The position numbers and the translations under genes were made by a program. A stretch of 64,000 nt of DNA from Plenodomus lindquistii (lineage: Eukaryota; Ascomycota; Dothideomycetes; Pleosporales; Leptosphaeriaceae): positions 1,674,001-1,738,000 of the forward strand of contig JANUWI010000005.1 of NCBI GenBank assembly GCA_025504975.1, read 5' to 3'. The notes under the pieces were generated by a model. That model made no database searches. It saw only the letters and a program-made list of their open reading frames with translations, and was not told where the DNA came from. Positions within the stretch are counted from its first letter, which is position 1. Every line of letters begins with the position of its first letter. Below, in pieces: positions 46,749 to 58,400 of the stretch.

Positions 46749-49700
46749 TCAAGGATCCATCTTCGTAAGATCGGACAGAACATTGCAAAGCGACGGCACA
46801 TTCCTGCCCTGATCAGTATCTCGGTAGCCCAGAATCACCTGGATCCATGTGCGCCCCCTCCCAGGAAGGTGCTCCATCGCCTTCACACACCTCTATCATC
46901 TCGAAGAAACCCCTCAAAGCGAGAGCGAAAACGAAGCATTGACTTATTTCCGGATTACAGCACAACCACTGACCTCGATCCAAACCCCAACCCTTTTTCT
47001 TATCGTTGCGCCTGATACGATGCTCTTTGAAATTACCGCACACGTCGATACCCCAATCCATTGCTTGAACGAAATGTCGAACCTGAATATATGTCATGCA
47101 TGAAACAATAAAAAAGCAAAAAGTAATTCTGCATAACTTATGTTTACATGATTGAAATTATCGCAAACTAAGTGAACATGATCTCAGCTGGCATGCGACG
47201 GTGCTAGACCTAGGATGTCCCAAAACGGAGTACTAATATTGAATCGTCTCCTTTTTGCCTCACTTTCGCCCCAATACGGACACAAGCAGTGACATGCCGC
47301 GCTGCACCTAGGCACGTGGAACCTGAATTACGATATTGGAGAGCCTCACAACGCGCGTCCCTGGAGAAAAAAAAATGGGCATTTCGAGATTGGGAGTTCG
47401 ATGCAGATCGCAGTTGCCTTTTTTTCGATAATCATCGGTCTAGATTGGGTTGCGCCCGCAGGGCGCTAAGATGCGGGTTTCCCATGGGTATGCGGGAGAT
47501 CTGCAAATGTGGTTGAACTTGTTCGTGTACAGCTGTAGGCTGCGTGGACTGTTGTTGTTTACATGGTGTTCTTGAAGGACGGATAGATTACCCTTTCCTG
47601 GATGGGGTTTGCCATGATGTACCACGGTGTAGCGCGAACGTTTCTACAATTGTTGCATTGGTTGGTCGCGATAGGTAGTACGGCTAGCTGTTGTCGATCC
47701 ACAGCACCAACGGTAGTGATGGCGCGCGCTGCGAGCAGGTGCAGTCACAGTGCTGATTGCTGTTGGCTTGACATTGGCGCCATGATCGTCGTTGTGTACG
47801 GGATCTGCCCAAGATTCTAATGCATAAGCGACGTTCTGCGAGAGCGAAAGGTGGTGCAGTATCATCGAGTTGATGGCACGCGTAGTTTCCGCTTCTAGGG
47901 TCGCATCTCCTTCTTGCTATGGGACAGAGTCTGAAGCCTGCAGTACGGCCTGAATAGTGGACTCCTCTTCTGCTCTCGCTGCTGCTTGAGCTATATTTGG
48001 CGCCTTCGACGATGTCTGCATGTTGAGCGTCTTGCGGACCTGACGCTTCGTTGACGTGTTGTACGTACTTTTGGTAGCAGAGTCAAGCGTGACAGCTCGT
48101 GGCGACTGAGACGAGGATCCTCGTTTTGGGTAAGGCGCATCGGTCTGTGTCGCCTAGGGCATCTCCTGTTGCAAGAGCAGAAGTTCGAGCTGAAGACGCA
48201 TGAGCTACTTCTCTTTGTCTTCCACATGAGATTGCCTACGTGTAAGGTGTGATCCAAACGTCGACGCAGTAACGCTTGCAATTCGACATATTTGGGTGGG
48301 TGGGTTTACAGTCCGCGACAGGACCTTTAAACGCGGTCAGTGTCTTCTGAGGCCTGTCTCTTACTTTACTTTCTTCAAGGTCTCCTGGCGATATTCGGAG
48401 ACCGTTCCCCAATAGAAGATTAAGCTGCAAGGTTCCATCCACAAATGTTCCCCGAAACAGACTCAGTGCCCTGATTACTCCCAGCCTCTGGCCTAAAGAC
48501 AAACGTAACTTCTTTTTCTACTTCTCCGCCCTTTTTGAAAGACCACCAGCTTCAACAGATTACAACGAATATCCTGAGAATTTAGATCCAATCCTGAATA
48601 GTCTCTCACCGTCTTATCCATGGCGCGCTTTCATGTACGAACTCTAAAATTTAAAGATGTCAGGAGGATCCGTTCCAGGCCCATCGTTGGTTGATACTGT
48701 TGCCAAGGTCAAACAACTAGCTTACGTGAACATGATGAGCCGCTTCTTTTCTAGGTCTATCGAGCTATTCATTCGTTGAGAGAGTGGTGCTGCAAGCTTC
48801 ATACGTGACTTGAGCAGATCGTGAGAGAGCCACGAACGCGGCGAAATGTAAACGGAACCATCTTCAAAGTATGCCCATCCCCCCAGAGTCTTCGCTGCAG
48901 TGGCCTCGGGAGAATGATCAAAAATCTGTAGAACATTCGCGTGATGTTACCATGGTGTCAGACTGTATAGCGTTTACCAAGGTTGACAAAATGTAGCTGC
49001 GCTTTCAGCTGCATGATGAAGCTTCGAATCGGCCTAGATCAAGTGTGGATGCCCTATCAAGTTGTAAAGCGTCGGCCTGATAGTGATTGGAAATCGAACG
49101 CTGCATCAAGGTACACAGGAACTGTAATCCATTCATAGAGTCGTGTGGGCGACAAGTTCGTAGGTCGACCGCGTGCGCGCAAGATTAGGTAGGTAGTGGA
49201 GTGGGGCAAGCTACTTCGTACAGTCTGGCGTATGCGCAACGCAATGTTCAGCTGTCATTGCCACCGGCGGAAGCATTGTGATCTGATGAGGTTGGAAGAT
49301 ATTCAGTGAGACATACGCCGTGTTAGACTGCAATAGCACTGAGGCGCGGTGGAGGCGAAGGATCTTGGACGCAGCGCTGCACAAGTGTCGTTTGGCGCAT
49401 GGGCCCATGGCGGAAGTAGCGACCCTTGCCACTACAGTACCTACCCCTTCCCGATCGACATGCCTTAATTCCACTTCATCTCTCTTCGCACATGGCCGAG
49501 TGATCTTCGATACAATACTCTCCTCGTTGAAACCCATTCTATAGTGTCCCTACGCCATGTCAACGCCATACGAGCACACCTGTGATCACCTGCGCAACAC
49601 GTGATTGAAGCAGAGACGCGATACATGGGCAGCCCGGGAGGCAGTGCGGTTCACATTGATGAGCTTCTGAAAAGAGAGGTTCACTTTGAAGAAGGGTAAA

Positions 49701-50075
49701 ATTTTCCGTTTGAAAAGATGGGGTCACTGTCTATCCCTGCGGCTATGGTTCATGCCAGTCCCGTCAGCCTCCCCGCAACGCCATGAATGCCCACATATTT
49801 TTAGAAAGAGCAAGATAGAGCCCCCAGAGCCCATGGTCATCTCTCTCCATATCTTACATGGCACTTGTGTGTCTTCCTCCATTACTTCTGTGCTGATAGA
49901 CAGGCATGTAAAGCCGTATCGAGTTTGCACAGAGAATGCGGGTGGTATCATCACCCGCAGACGAAACCTTGAGCATTCTCCGTCGCCTTCGGATAAAGAG
50001 CGTCACTATCGAGGCTACACAAAAGCACATGCTGACCACAACCAGCAAAGATACGCCTTGTCACGCAGGGTTTGC
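46749..50075. other. Gene-poor region, about 3.3 kb
   Basis: Only short ORFs without domain features. The first few hundred bases are 3' flank of the receptor gene. AT-richer patches occur around 47.1 kb and 48.5-48.7 kb. No mobile element recognised. Confidence 0.5.
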
Positions 50076-50855
50076 TCAAGATGCATCCATCTTGTCCACG
50101 ATACTGTCAATAGCCATTGAGCGGGTCGAGGGTGTTGTCGGCGTTGGTGGCGCTTTGCCCTCTGAAGTTTTTGTCGTGGGGGGTTGAAGAGGATGGGACT
50201 GCGCCTTCGGGGGTGGAGGTGGAGGTGGAGGTGGTAGCGTTTGGGGCGGGCTCATGGAGACGTTCTCTGCATCCTCATCAATGGGCTCGTTATCGTCTCC
50301 CAATATCTCGTCTACCTCCCTTAGCCAATTCGCCTTTAGGATATCCATGGGAGGGTCCAAGTCGCCAGGTTTCCCGCCGCGTCGAGCTTCGGCAGCAGTC
50401 ATCTTCCTCTCGCCGCGCTTGTGAGGATGAAAGTGCATGCGGCGTAGGTGGCTGGCTGCGTTGTAGCACTCGTTGTACCGTTTTCCAGTCTGACAGGCCT
50501 TACAGTTGGCAAGAAACGTCTTGTCGGGCGAAGTGTCAATCGTCATCCAGACCTTGCGAGCCTTCCTGTGGACACGGTTGGTATGACGTCGCAACTCATG
50601 TTCGCTGCGGAAGCCGTCGGGATAGTCAGTGCAGACTGGACATTTCAGTCGCAGCACTCTGCGGGTAGGCGTCTTGGAGTTTGCCAACTGGAATGTCGGT
50701 GACGTATTAGGGGTGATGGCAGGCGCCGGCAGCGTCACAATGGTCTCCTTGGAAGCCGACGGTGGTGGTTCAACGGGCACGCTGGGCTGGGCGGGGGCCT
50801 GGCTGCTGGCCGGTGTTTCGTCTTTCATCCTGGCTCTTGTCCTTGTAGGAGGCAT
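50076..50855 (-). CDS. C2H2-type zinc-finger protein (DUF7896-like), N-terminus may be longer
   Basis: Putative nuclear regulator, 259 aa from the ATG at 50855. After a Pro/Thr-rich disordered N-terminus, residues about 71-100 form a C2H2-type finger: CPVC, then a loop with FRSEHELRRHTNRVH. A second Cys/His module follows (CKACQ, YNECYNAASHLRRMHFHPH). This pair, separated by a stretch beginning RKARKVW, is the pattern of a zinc-finger family common in Pleosporales (DUF7896-like, recalled by pattern only). The C-terminus has an acidic helix (REVDEILGDDNEPIDEDAE) and a poly-Pro run. Upstream of the ATG the frame stays open (AHINFWTPTARPSSPPGRS) back to an acceptor-like TCTGCAG near 50955. The gene may therefore have additional 5' exons; I could not identify them. 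Function unknown. Confidence 0.8.
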   Translation of the reverse strand: MPPTRTRARMKDETPASSQAPAQPSVPVEPPPSASKETIVTLPAPAITPNTSPTFQLANSKTPTRRVLRLKCPVCTDYPDGFRSEHELRRHTNRVHRKARKVWMTIDTSPDKTFLANCKACQTGKRYNECYNAASHLRRMHFHPHKRGERKMTAAEARRGGKPGDLDPPMDILKANWLREVDEILGDDNEPIDEDAENVSMSPPQTLPPPPPPPPPKAQSHPLQPPTTKTSEGKAPPTPTTPSTRSMAIDSIVDKMDAS

Positions 50856-51495
50856 GTACAGCTGGGAGCTCCTTGACCGACCCGGAGGGCTGGATGGCCT
50901 GGCCGTTGGGGTCCAGAAGTTGATGTGTGCCTGTGGTGGGGCGGCACGGTAGCTGCAGAGTCCAACGGCAGCTAAGACTGGGGGATTAGAGAACGGATGG
51001 CAACGCAGCGACCAGGGAGTTGGAGAAGAGGAGTGTGTCTCCAGGTCGGTCTGGGGAGCGCGGGGGCGCTTCTGCCTGATAATGGGATTTTCACTGGGCC
51101 GGTGGAGTGCGCACGAGGCTGGAGGGCGCAGTCAGCCTCGCTTTCCCATCCTGACCGGGCTTGCAGCCACGCATAAGCGGCCAGCTGAGAGCCCATTGGG
51201 CGTCTGCCTCAGGCTGGAGCAAATGCGTCGTGGGCGCAGCGAATCACGCAGCATAGAGGGCCGTAGCTGGCGTCGCCCCCTTCACCGGGCTGGCCAGAGC
51301 AGCATCGAGACACGAAGGATCCCGCGGGCCCCCCTGCTCGGATCATTCCGCCCTCGCGACAAACTGCACCACCAAGCAGCGCGAGGCTTGCTGGGGAAAG
51401 CGAGGTGCTGCGATCAACAGCCTGCTCATCGTCGACCTGCATCGCCCGGCGTGGTTCGCTCGCTGCCGGTAGCCTCGCCCACGTCGGCGCCAGCG

Positions 51496-51546
51496 TTGCA
51501 TCATCATCATCACCATCATCACCATCATCACCACCATCATCCTCAC
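51496..51546. repeat. (CAT/CAC)n trinucleotide microsatellite
   Basis: Alternating CAT and CAC triplets over about 50 bp, which would encode poly-His on the plus strand in an unconvincing ORF. Read directly. Confidence 0.9.
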
Positions 51547-54240
51547 CACTGCAGCCTGCGCAATTCCTGGCGACAGGGGCCGCATCAGCACCTCGCCGCG
51601 CTCTCTTGCTCCGTTGCTGGTTGCCCTCTTCAGCCTCGTCGCCCGCCCAAGTACCGGAGGCATCCGCTCGCTAGTGGGCCAGGCGGAAGTCGGGTCCTCG
51701 GACGAATCAGGCACGCGGACGACTGCTTTATTGCTCCCAGTCTCGCCGAATTACGAACCAATTGGTGCCACCCCAAGGCCAGCTCGACGCCCTGCGCTGC
51801 ACCCTGAAGTCACCACGCTCCACGGCGTCTGCTCTGGCGATCCCACGCCGCCTCTCCTCAGCTGCCGCATCTGCATCTGCATCCAGAGCCTTGTCTCAGT
51901 CCCAGACTTCTGTCGTCGTCCACGCAATACCGACGCCTCCGTCCGTAGTGGCGGCATGCTAGCATATGGGTCCCTTTCTTTGTATGCAAAGTCTGGCCTG
52001 GACCCTACCGGGACTGCAGTTTACGGCATGTGGGCATCTGGCGTGGTGTAAGATGGGTCCCCTACGGGTTCCCGAGGCTGACGAGTGTGCTGCCACTGCC
52101 GCAAACCTTGTCTATGCCTCCGAGTACAGCTCGTTCACTGTGACGCTAATCAACGCCAATGGTTGACACACGGCCTGCAGATCAGTAAACACGGGCGCAG
52201 CGTCCCTCCGTATGCGATTTGTTGTCCTCTTGAGACTGGGCTTCAACTGCGAGGCCACCCAGACTACACGATGACGCTGGCCTAACTGCTACCCTGCCAG
52301 GGTTCAGCGCCCTACATGTCAGCCTCCCACCGGACGCAAAGCCAAAGGACACGAGAATACTCCCGTTGATTTCCAAGCCTTCTTATCTGTCGAGGGAACG
52401 ACTCGGCGTTTCAAATTCCTAGACGAACAAGCTTACGTTTTCCCAAAGGACACCTGGATTTGCTACCGAGTCTCTCTACCGGTCCCGCCCGTATCCCGCT
52501 TATACCGTAACTCCCCTCGGAATCCTCAGTGACTTTGATTTGTGTCCCCGGGCTTACCGTCATGTACCCTAGCGTTCAATCGGTAAGATAAATAAGGAGT
52601 GTTGGTTTTTTATTGACAGAATCGAGATTATGTAGGGAGATCGGCGTTCTGGCTACAAGCAGAAGACATGCATTCATGGCTTTATGCAATCACTACAATA
52701 ACCACATGGCTTTAGCCAACTGATACACAGTCCAATACGATCCTGCGGCCTTGATGCTGTGTCACGGCTTGCTTTCGCGGGTTGTGAACGTCATTCGCTC
52801 AGAGAGCAGTCACAGTCGGTCGATCTGGCATCTGGCTAGTACAGCATTGTGTGTGAACCCTCCACCGGCAGGAATCGTTTCCTAGCCTGAACGGTGTTTC
52901 AGCTTGCGATATAGACTGCTACATGCCGAAATCGCGTACACTTGTTCAATCAGTGTGCAAGATCTGTGAGTTGAACCCTATGTAGACATGTTTACGCGTG
53001 TTCTGTGCCATCACATCCTCGACATGCTCTACCAGAGGGAGTAGCGGATGGCTTGGGGTATGTGGCCAAGTCCAGCATTTTTCAGCAAGCCTATTCACGC
53101 CTAGACGGCGAGAACTCCAATGCTTCCATGATCTGAGGCGCTGCACGAAAACTTAAGAATCGAAAAAACGAGATAATTTCGCGCTCACTCGTATCCTATC
53201 ACGGGTCTCGGCTATTGCGTGTTACGGACGAAAATGAAAAAACTGTTGCGTCGCATTAACCCATACCACGGCCACTTTCGAGGATCTGACAGGACGAGTT
53301 CATTTCCACACGTGTGCCACTGACGAAACAATAGCCTGTTCAGCAGTCGTTAGCTCGCAATGTACTGAACAAGCTATTATAGTCAAGCCTTCCAGCCTTA
53401 CACCGGTTTACGTACCAAAAGTACGAGTTCCAGCTTCTTGGCCACCGCCACTTACTACAAGCGCTCATATGACGAAAGACTTCTGCGCATACCATCGCTT
53501 GTATTCCAGGGCTATGCAACAGATTTATGTGATTGTGGTTTTTGTGGTTTTCGTGTTGAGCTCTGTTCGAGGTGCTTATTGTTTGTCTTACCATTCAATG
53601 TCTCGATCGCGATAATATGCGCCAACATTGACAAGGGAGATGACCTGCAGACAAAGCATATAACGTAAGATGAGATTCTTGCGAAGTTGTCGAGGACATA
53701 TGATCCAGACTGTGGCTAGGCGTTTGGGACAACCTTTTTGCACCGGTGTCGAACGCGGGTCCTCGTGAGCTGGTCAGCCTCCACGTTGAGCCATCGGGCA
53801 AAGTTGAGCCACACCAAGACGATCACATTGGTGGCTGTGCGAATGTATATTCTGTCTTGTCACGCTCCGGGACAAGAATAACGGACAAAGAAGTGTCGTT
53901 GCAGCTGACGTGATAGTTGAGGTATCTTCTGCTCAGCCCACGAGCACTGTTTCCATGTTGTGTGGAAAGTACTCGAGCATATTTCAATCAATTTGTGTAA
54001 ACTTACTCAAGCAGACAATCTTAACATGTCTCTCTATTATAGGTTCTGCGATGAAGATACGAGAACATACAACTGCCCCCAACGCGCCTTGACTATTTGT
54101 ATCGACGCGTCTATCACCTGAATCAAACAGTTGTACAGATCGCCGTCAGCCTCACTGAGATGGACAGAGACTGAACTTCACCTTCGAATCCCCCGTTTGT
54201 ACTACAAGACTCCCTCGACCACTCGACCACAGTTCAATGA

Positions 54241-54537
54241 GACGCTCTCGTACTACTCCAACAGGGAACACACCACGATCAAGACGTGGCTGATGCGCGC
54301 TGGTATGTTGGACGATTCAATAGATTTTGCGTGGGGGAGGGGGTTGGATATACTGACAAGATTACAAGGGGACGTGTCAAGAGCTCACGCGCAAAGAATC
54401 CAAAGTTCTCACTCGATGCGAAACACAAGTTCATCTCGTACATTGAGTCTGCGGCTTATCACGAAATATTTCGCGATCCCATTACACGGACTGTACCGTT
54501 GGAGTGGATTGTCGTCTGGGAAATAGAAGGTAGATAG
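54241..54537 (+). pseudogene. Met-less coding-like fragment (gene remnant or internal exon)
   Basis: The frame is open from after the TGA at 54238 to the TAG at 54535-54537, about 98 codons, without a single methionine. The C-terminal half looks protein-like, mixing charged, aromatic and hydrophobic residues: AKNPKFSLDAKHKFISYIES, EIFRDPITRTVPLEWIVVW. I do not recognise the family. It could be the last exon of a gene whose earlier exons are degraded or unrecognised, or a relic. The overlapping +2 frame (54131-54526) is also open, which lowers confidence. Confidence 0.3.
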
Positions 54538-55328
54538 GCTACTCGGGGTAAGTGATTAAATGTGTAAATCTGGTACACTGCCGTGGCTGGACCTGGGTTT
54601 GCAACTGGAACACAGATAGGATGACCAGCATTACGCTATTGCCATGATCAAATTTCCTTCCACATATGATATTCTCGTGTACTTTAAGAGCCAATGCTAG
54701 AAGGTTGGGCCTATGGGGGAAGTTCACTGCAGATCTATATAAGCAGACATGTTTTTGACGGTCGGATGTTCCACGAAGCCACTATACAAAAAGTCGCTGG
54801 CAGAATGCGAAATTGCGTACTTGTGCAGAGCTATGACGCAATGCTGGGCGCAGCATCCTCGACCAGCCCGATCTAGGCATCTCGACACGAGCAAGGTGGA
54901 GGCTCTTTGGGATGAGTCTGGTACGGAGGTACGCGGACATGAATTGCTCTAGCACGAGGTGCATTAGCAGCATGGCAGGTCAGCTCCATCCGAGCATTTC
55001 AGCAAGACCGAGGCTGAGAGATGCTTGGATGTCTGCAAGCGCGCCAGAGCTACGACATTATGAGGAAGTAGATGCATGATTCAGCGTGTATGTGTGTACT
55101 GTGTATTTGGGAAAGGATGTGACACAGGGTAGGTGCAAGGGCCCCACTGACGTCTAGGGGTTCTTGAGTGTGCCGATCCCATGTACCATCGACAAGACTA
55201 CCGAATAGCCGTCGTCGTTCGTCGTCGTCGCAAACATGCGCAGAAGCGACCAACGCATTTCACCGCGCCTGCCACCATTCACTGTACGGTAAACCCGGAT
55301 ATTCGACGTGTCTTGGCGATTGCGACAA

Positions 55329-55363
55329 CTGCGACTGCGACTGCGACTGCGACTGCGACTGCG
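55329..55363. repeat. (GCGACT)n hexanucleotide repeat in gene leader
   Basis: About five to six tandem GCGACT units, 100 bp upstream of the ATG at 55462, so probably in the 5' UTR or promoter of the large tail-anchored protein gene. Confidence 0.85.
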
Positions 55364-55461
55364 CCTTGGTACAGCTGCAAAGGACCGCGCTCCTGCAGCT
55401 TCATACGCCATGCGCCCCCCTCGCTGTCCGAGGAGCTAGAGCCGCAACCCGAAGCTCTACC

Positions 55462-58400
55462 ATGTCGGCACCCTCGAGCGACGGCCGCCCATCGGTCGAC
55501 TCGGAGCCTTCGTATGCGTCGTCGCGTACGCTGCTGTCACGTGGCTCAGGGACGCATGCGGAAGTTGGAGAGGGAGGTTCTTCGTCGCCGCGACACAGCC
55601 GTGGCTCGAGGCCTGGCACAAGTGTCACCTATGGCGCCAGCGGCTCCGACTCTGGGGGCAGTCCGCTCTCACGCGACTCGATTCAAGAGAGGGATTTTGC
55701 GCGGAGAAAAGAGCGCGTGCGGACGAGTGGCGGCTTTCTGCTCGACTCGGGGTTTGGGAGCTCGCCTCTGTCGCGACAGATGCAAGTGGACGGGCACACA
55801 GGGGCCCGAGGCGGCTTCTCTACCGCCCTCCCGGCCCACAACGACAGAGGATATGAGCGACTGCGAACCGAAAAGACGAGAGAGAGCGCGCAGGCACTAC
55901 ACCATACTGTGCGGGGCCGCGAACCGTCGCCGAATCCCGCAGCACAAGCACAACCCATCGATCCCAACCAGCTCGTACACATGGCGCTGAACCTGAGTGA
56001 GAGCAGGAGGAGGAACGTCAGTGCCGGCCAGCTGTTAGCCCCCCAGCCTAGGAATGCTTCGGGGGCGCAACGAGAGGGCAGCTTGTCAGGCTACGGCGCT
56101 GGGAGCAGTCTGCGACAGTACCTGAACGAGCAGCGCAGAGCATCTAGGAACATCTCTCCAATGGGTGGCGGCAAGGGATCTCCATCTCGCAACATGTCCA
56201 TGTCCGCGCAACGGAGCGGATCAATGGCATTCGCCGCGTCACAATTAAAAGACCCTTCCCCGGCGACCCTTGCGCGCGTTGACAAGGCCCGCGCATACAT
56301 TGAGCTCAAGATGGAGTATCTACGCTTGTTGGACTACTTGCCACCACTGAAACCAGATGCCAATAACCCTGAAAACTTCACCTTCACTTCCAATAGCGTG
56401 CCCGGCAGTCCACATGCACAGCTTACCCGCGTGCCATCCCGCGCTGGCAAACAGTTCCAGCTGGGTCGAGAATATAACCCTCTACAGTATATCCGCAATC
56501 GAAGGAGCAGAGCCCGCGAACGACGCTGTCTCGATCATCCCTCTGCCGAATTCGCCGATGTCGACGAGGTCCGCGATTGGGTGGACCGTGTAGAGCAGCA
56601 CTCGCAACGCTTTGGCTATCGTGGAGAGGATGCAGTCCAACTACCAAAACTTCACGAAGACCATCCGGTCGCACCTGCCCCTGTCCAGCCTGCAAGACCA
56701 CATAAAGGCTGGGTCTTTACGCCTGAAGAGTTGCTTGCCGATGCGCACTGGCTGGAGCAGGGCGATAACAAGATGTTAGCTGAGAATCGACACGGACGCA
56801 GGATCTTCCCACCGAAAGAACCCAAGCAACACGATCTACTTCAACCGCGTGCAAGCAAGGAACTGCCCGATAAACGGAGACGAAGCTGGGCGGATGATGT
56901 TGCCGGAGGTCACGGAACTGGGGATGAGAGCGACAAAGGTAGTGAGCGTGGCCGAAAGAGAAAGTTGCTCACAGTTCTGCGGACTGATAGTCCAAGAGGT
57001 GGAAAGCATTCAAGACGGGGCTCACGGCTGCGCAACAAGGACGATTCAGATTCCTCGGGCTCAGAGTCAGACTCTGGTAGAAGGACGTCGCGTCTACCTG
57101 GTGAAACTGATCACAATATCGGTCCTCTGGCTTTGCTCTTGGAGCAGCAGACAAAGCAAGCTCAGCTGAAGACTCCCCAAATCACCTCACCGGATACGCC
57201 AGATAAGTGGGGACGAGACGATGTCGAGATGTCGAACAGCAGCAACAACACTCCACGACAGTCGCTCGAAGTACCTGGGGCCGGCAATGGGTCAGCGAAT
57301 GTCAAAGAGTATGGCAGTTACAAGGCTCCCCCGAAAGTTCGCAAGATCCCCACGCTGTCCATCGATGATACAGAACCGCGATCGTCGCTGGAAGACTGGG
57401 ATAGCACGGCACCAAACACACCACTCCATCCAACCCGGTCCACCCACTTTGGAACAGATACATCACCACCTCCAAGTAGGGCGGGCTCTGAGCACAAGAG
57501 GACCAAACGCAGCAAACTCAACATCTTCCACTCGCATGAGCACAGCGATAGTCAGAAGCACGAGATACGACCAGATACTGCAGACACAGACAAAAATGGC
57601 CGATCTCGACAGACCAGCGAGGAAACGTATGAAGACAAGCATATTGGTACTTCGATACTTGCAGCACCAAGTGCGGTTCGCAATTTGCTCACCCACCGCA
57701 AGAATGACAGTGTCAGTAGTCTGCCTAGTCCCGACAAGCTACGTCGTAGAGAGACAGTAGAGCCGCAGTCTGCAGTTACAAGATTCTTCAAAGGTGCGAA
57801 GCACGGGGGCTCAAAGGTGGGAGAGTTCATCTTCAGACGAGATCGTGCGGACGACTCGGATGCGGAGACGGTGTCTGATCGCGACTCATTGGACCTCGAT
57901 ACAGATGCCTCAGTCAAGGCCAAGAGGAACAAGCAACCGCCCGTTAGTCGTGTTGTCACCGCAGGGACCATCAACAGTGTTGCCTCCGACAACAACGATC
58001 GTAATCATCTTGATCTTCCATCGTTTCGCCCCGTCAATGGACGACACAGAGACGATGTTGGCTCAGATGGCGAACACCACATCTCGCGCCAGGCTCGTGA
58101 GCGAATACACAATCGTTCTTCCCGAATCGACAAACTACAACCTCCTCGCATGGACTTGGGCACCATCTCCGGCAACACCTCCGATACATCCCTCACTCGC
58201 ATCCAGAGCCGTGGCCAAGAGCGAATGAAGCAATTACTTGCCCAGCCCGGCGGCAAACTCATCGGCCTCCCCGCTACCGGTCTTGCTACGTTTCAACAAA
58301 CCATTGACAATCGCCAACGGAGCAGTTCGCGTCCCACGCTTGACGGCAAGCGCCACTGGAGCATCGCAGACGACAACGACGAAAACGTGCTCCACCGCAA

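Larger units (their letters stand above)
50856..55461. other. Gene-poor region, about 4.6 kb
   Basis: Contains a CAT-repeat microsatellite near 51.5 kb, a Met-less coding-like frame near 54.3 kb and a hexanucleotide repeat near 55.35 kb, all listed separately. A 241-codon plus-strand ORF at 51082-51807 is dominated by the CAT repeat and is not convincing. No transposon ends recognised. Confidence 0.5.

Noticed and set aside
51082..51807. 241-codon plus-strand ORF with an ATG and a poly-His run
   Set aside because: Dominated by the CAT microsatellite, no protein-like pattern elsewhere, and overlapping open frames on the other strand.
55181..55990. 269-codon ORF overlapping the start of the large tail-anchored protein gene
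   Set aside because: Out of frame with the clearly conserved protein; its Arg/Ala-rich composition is typical of a shadow frame.
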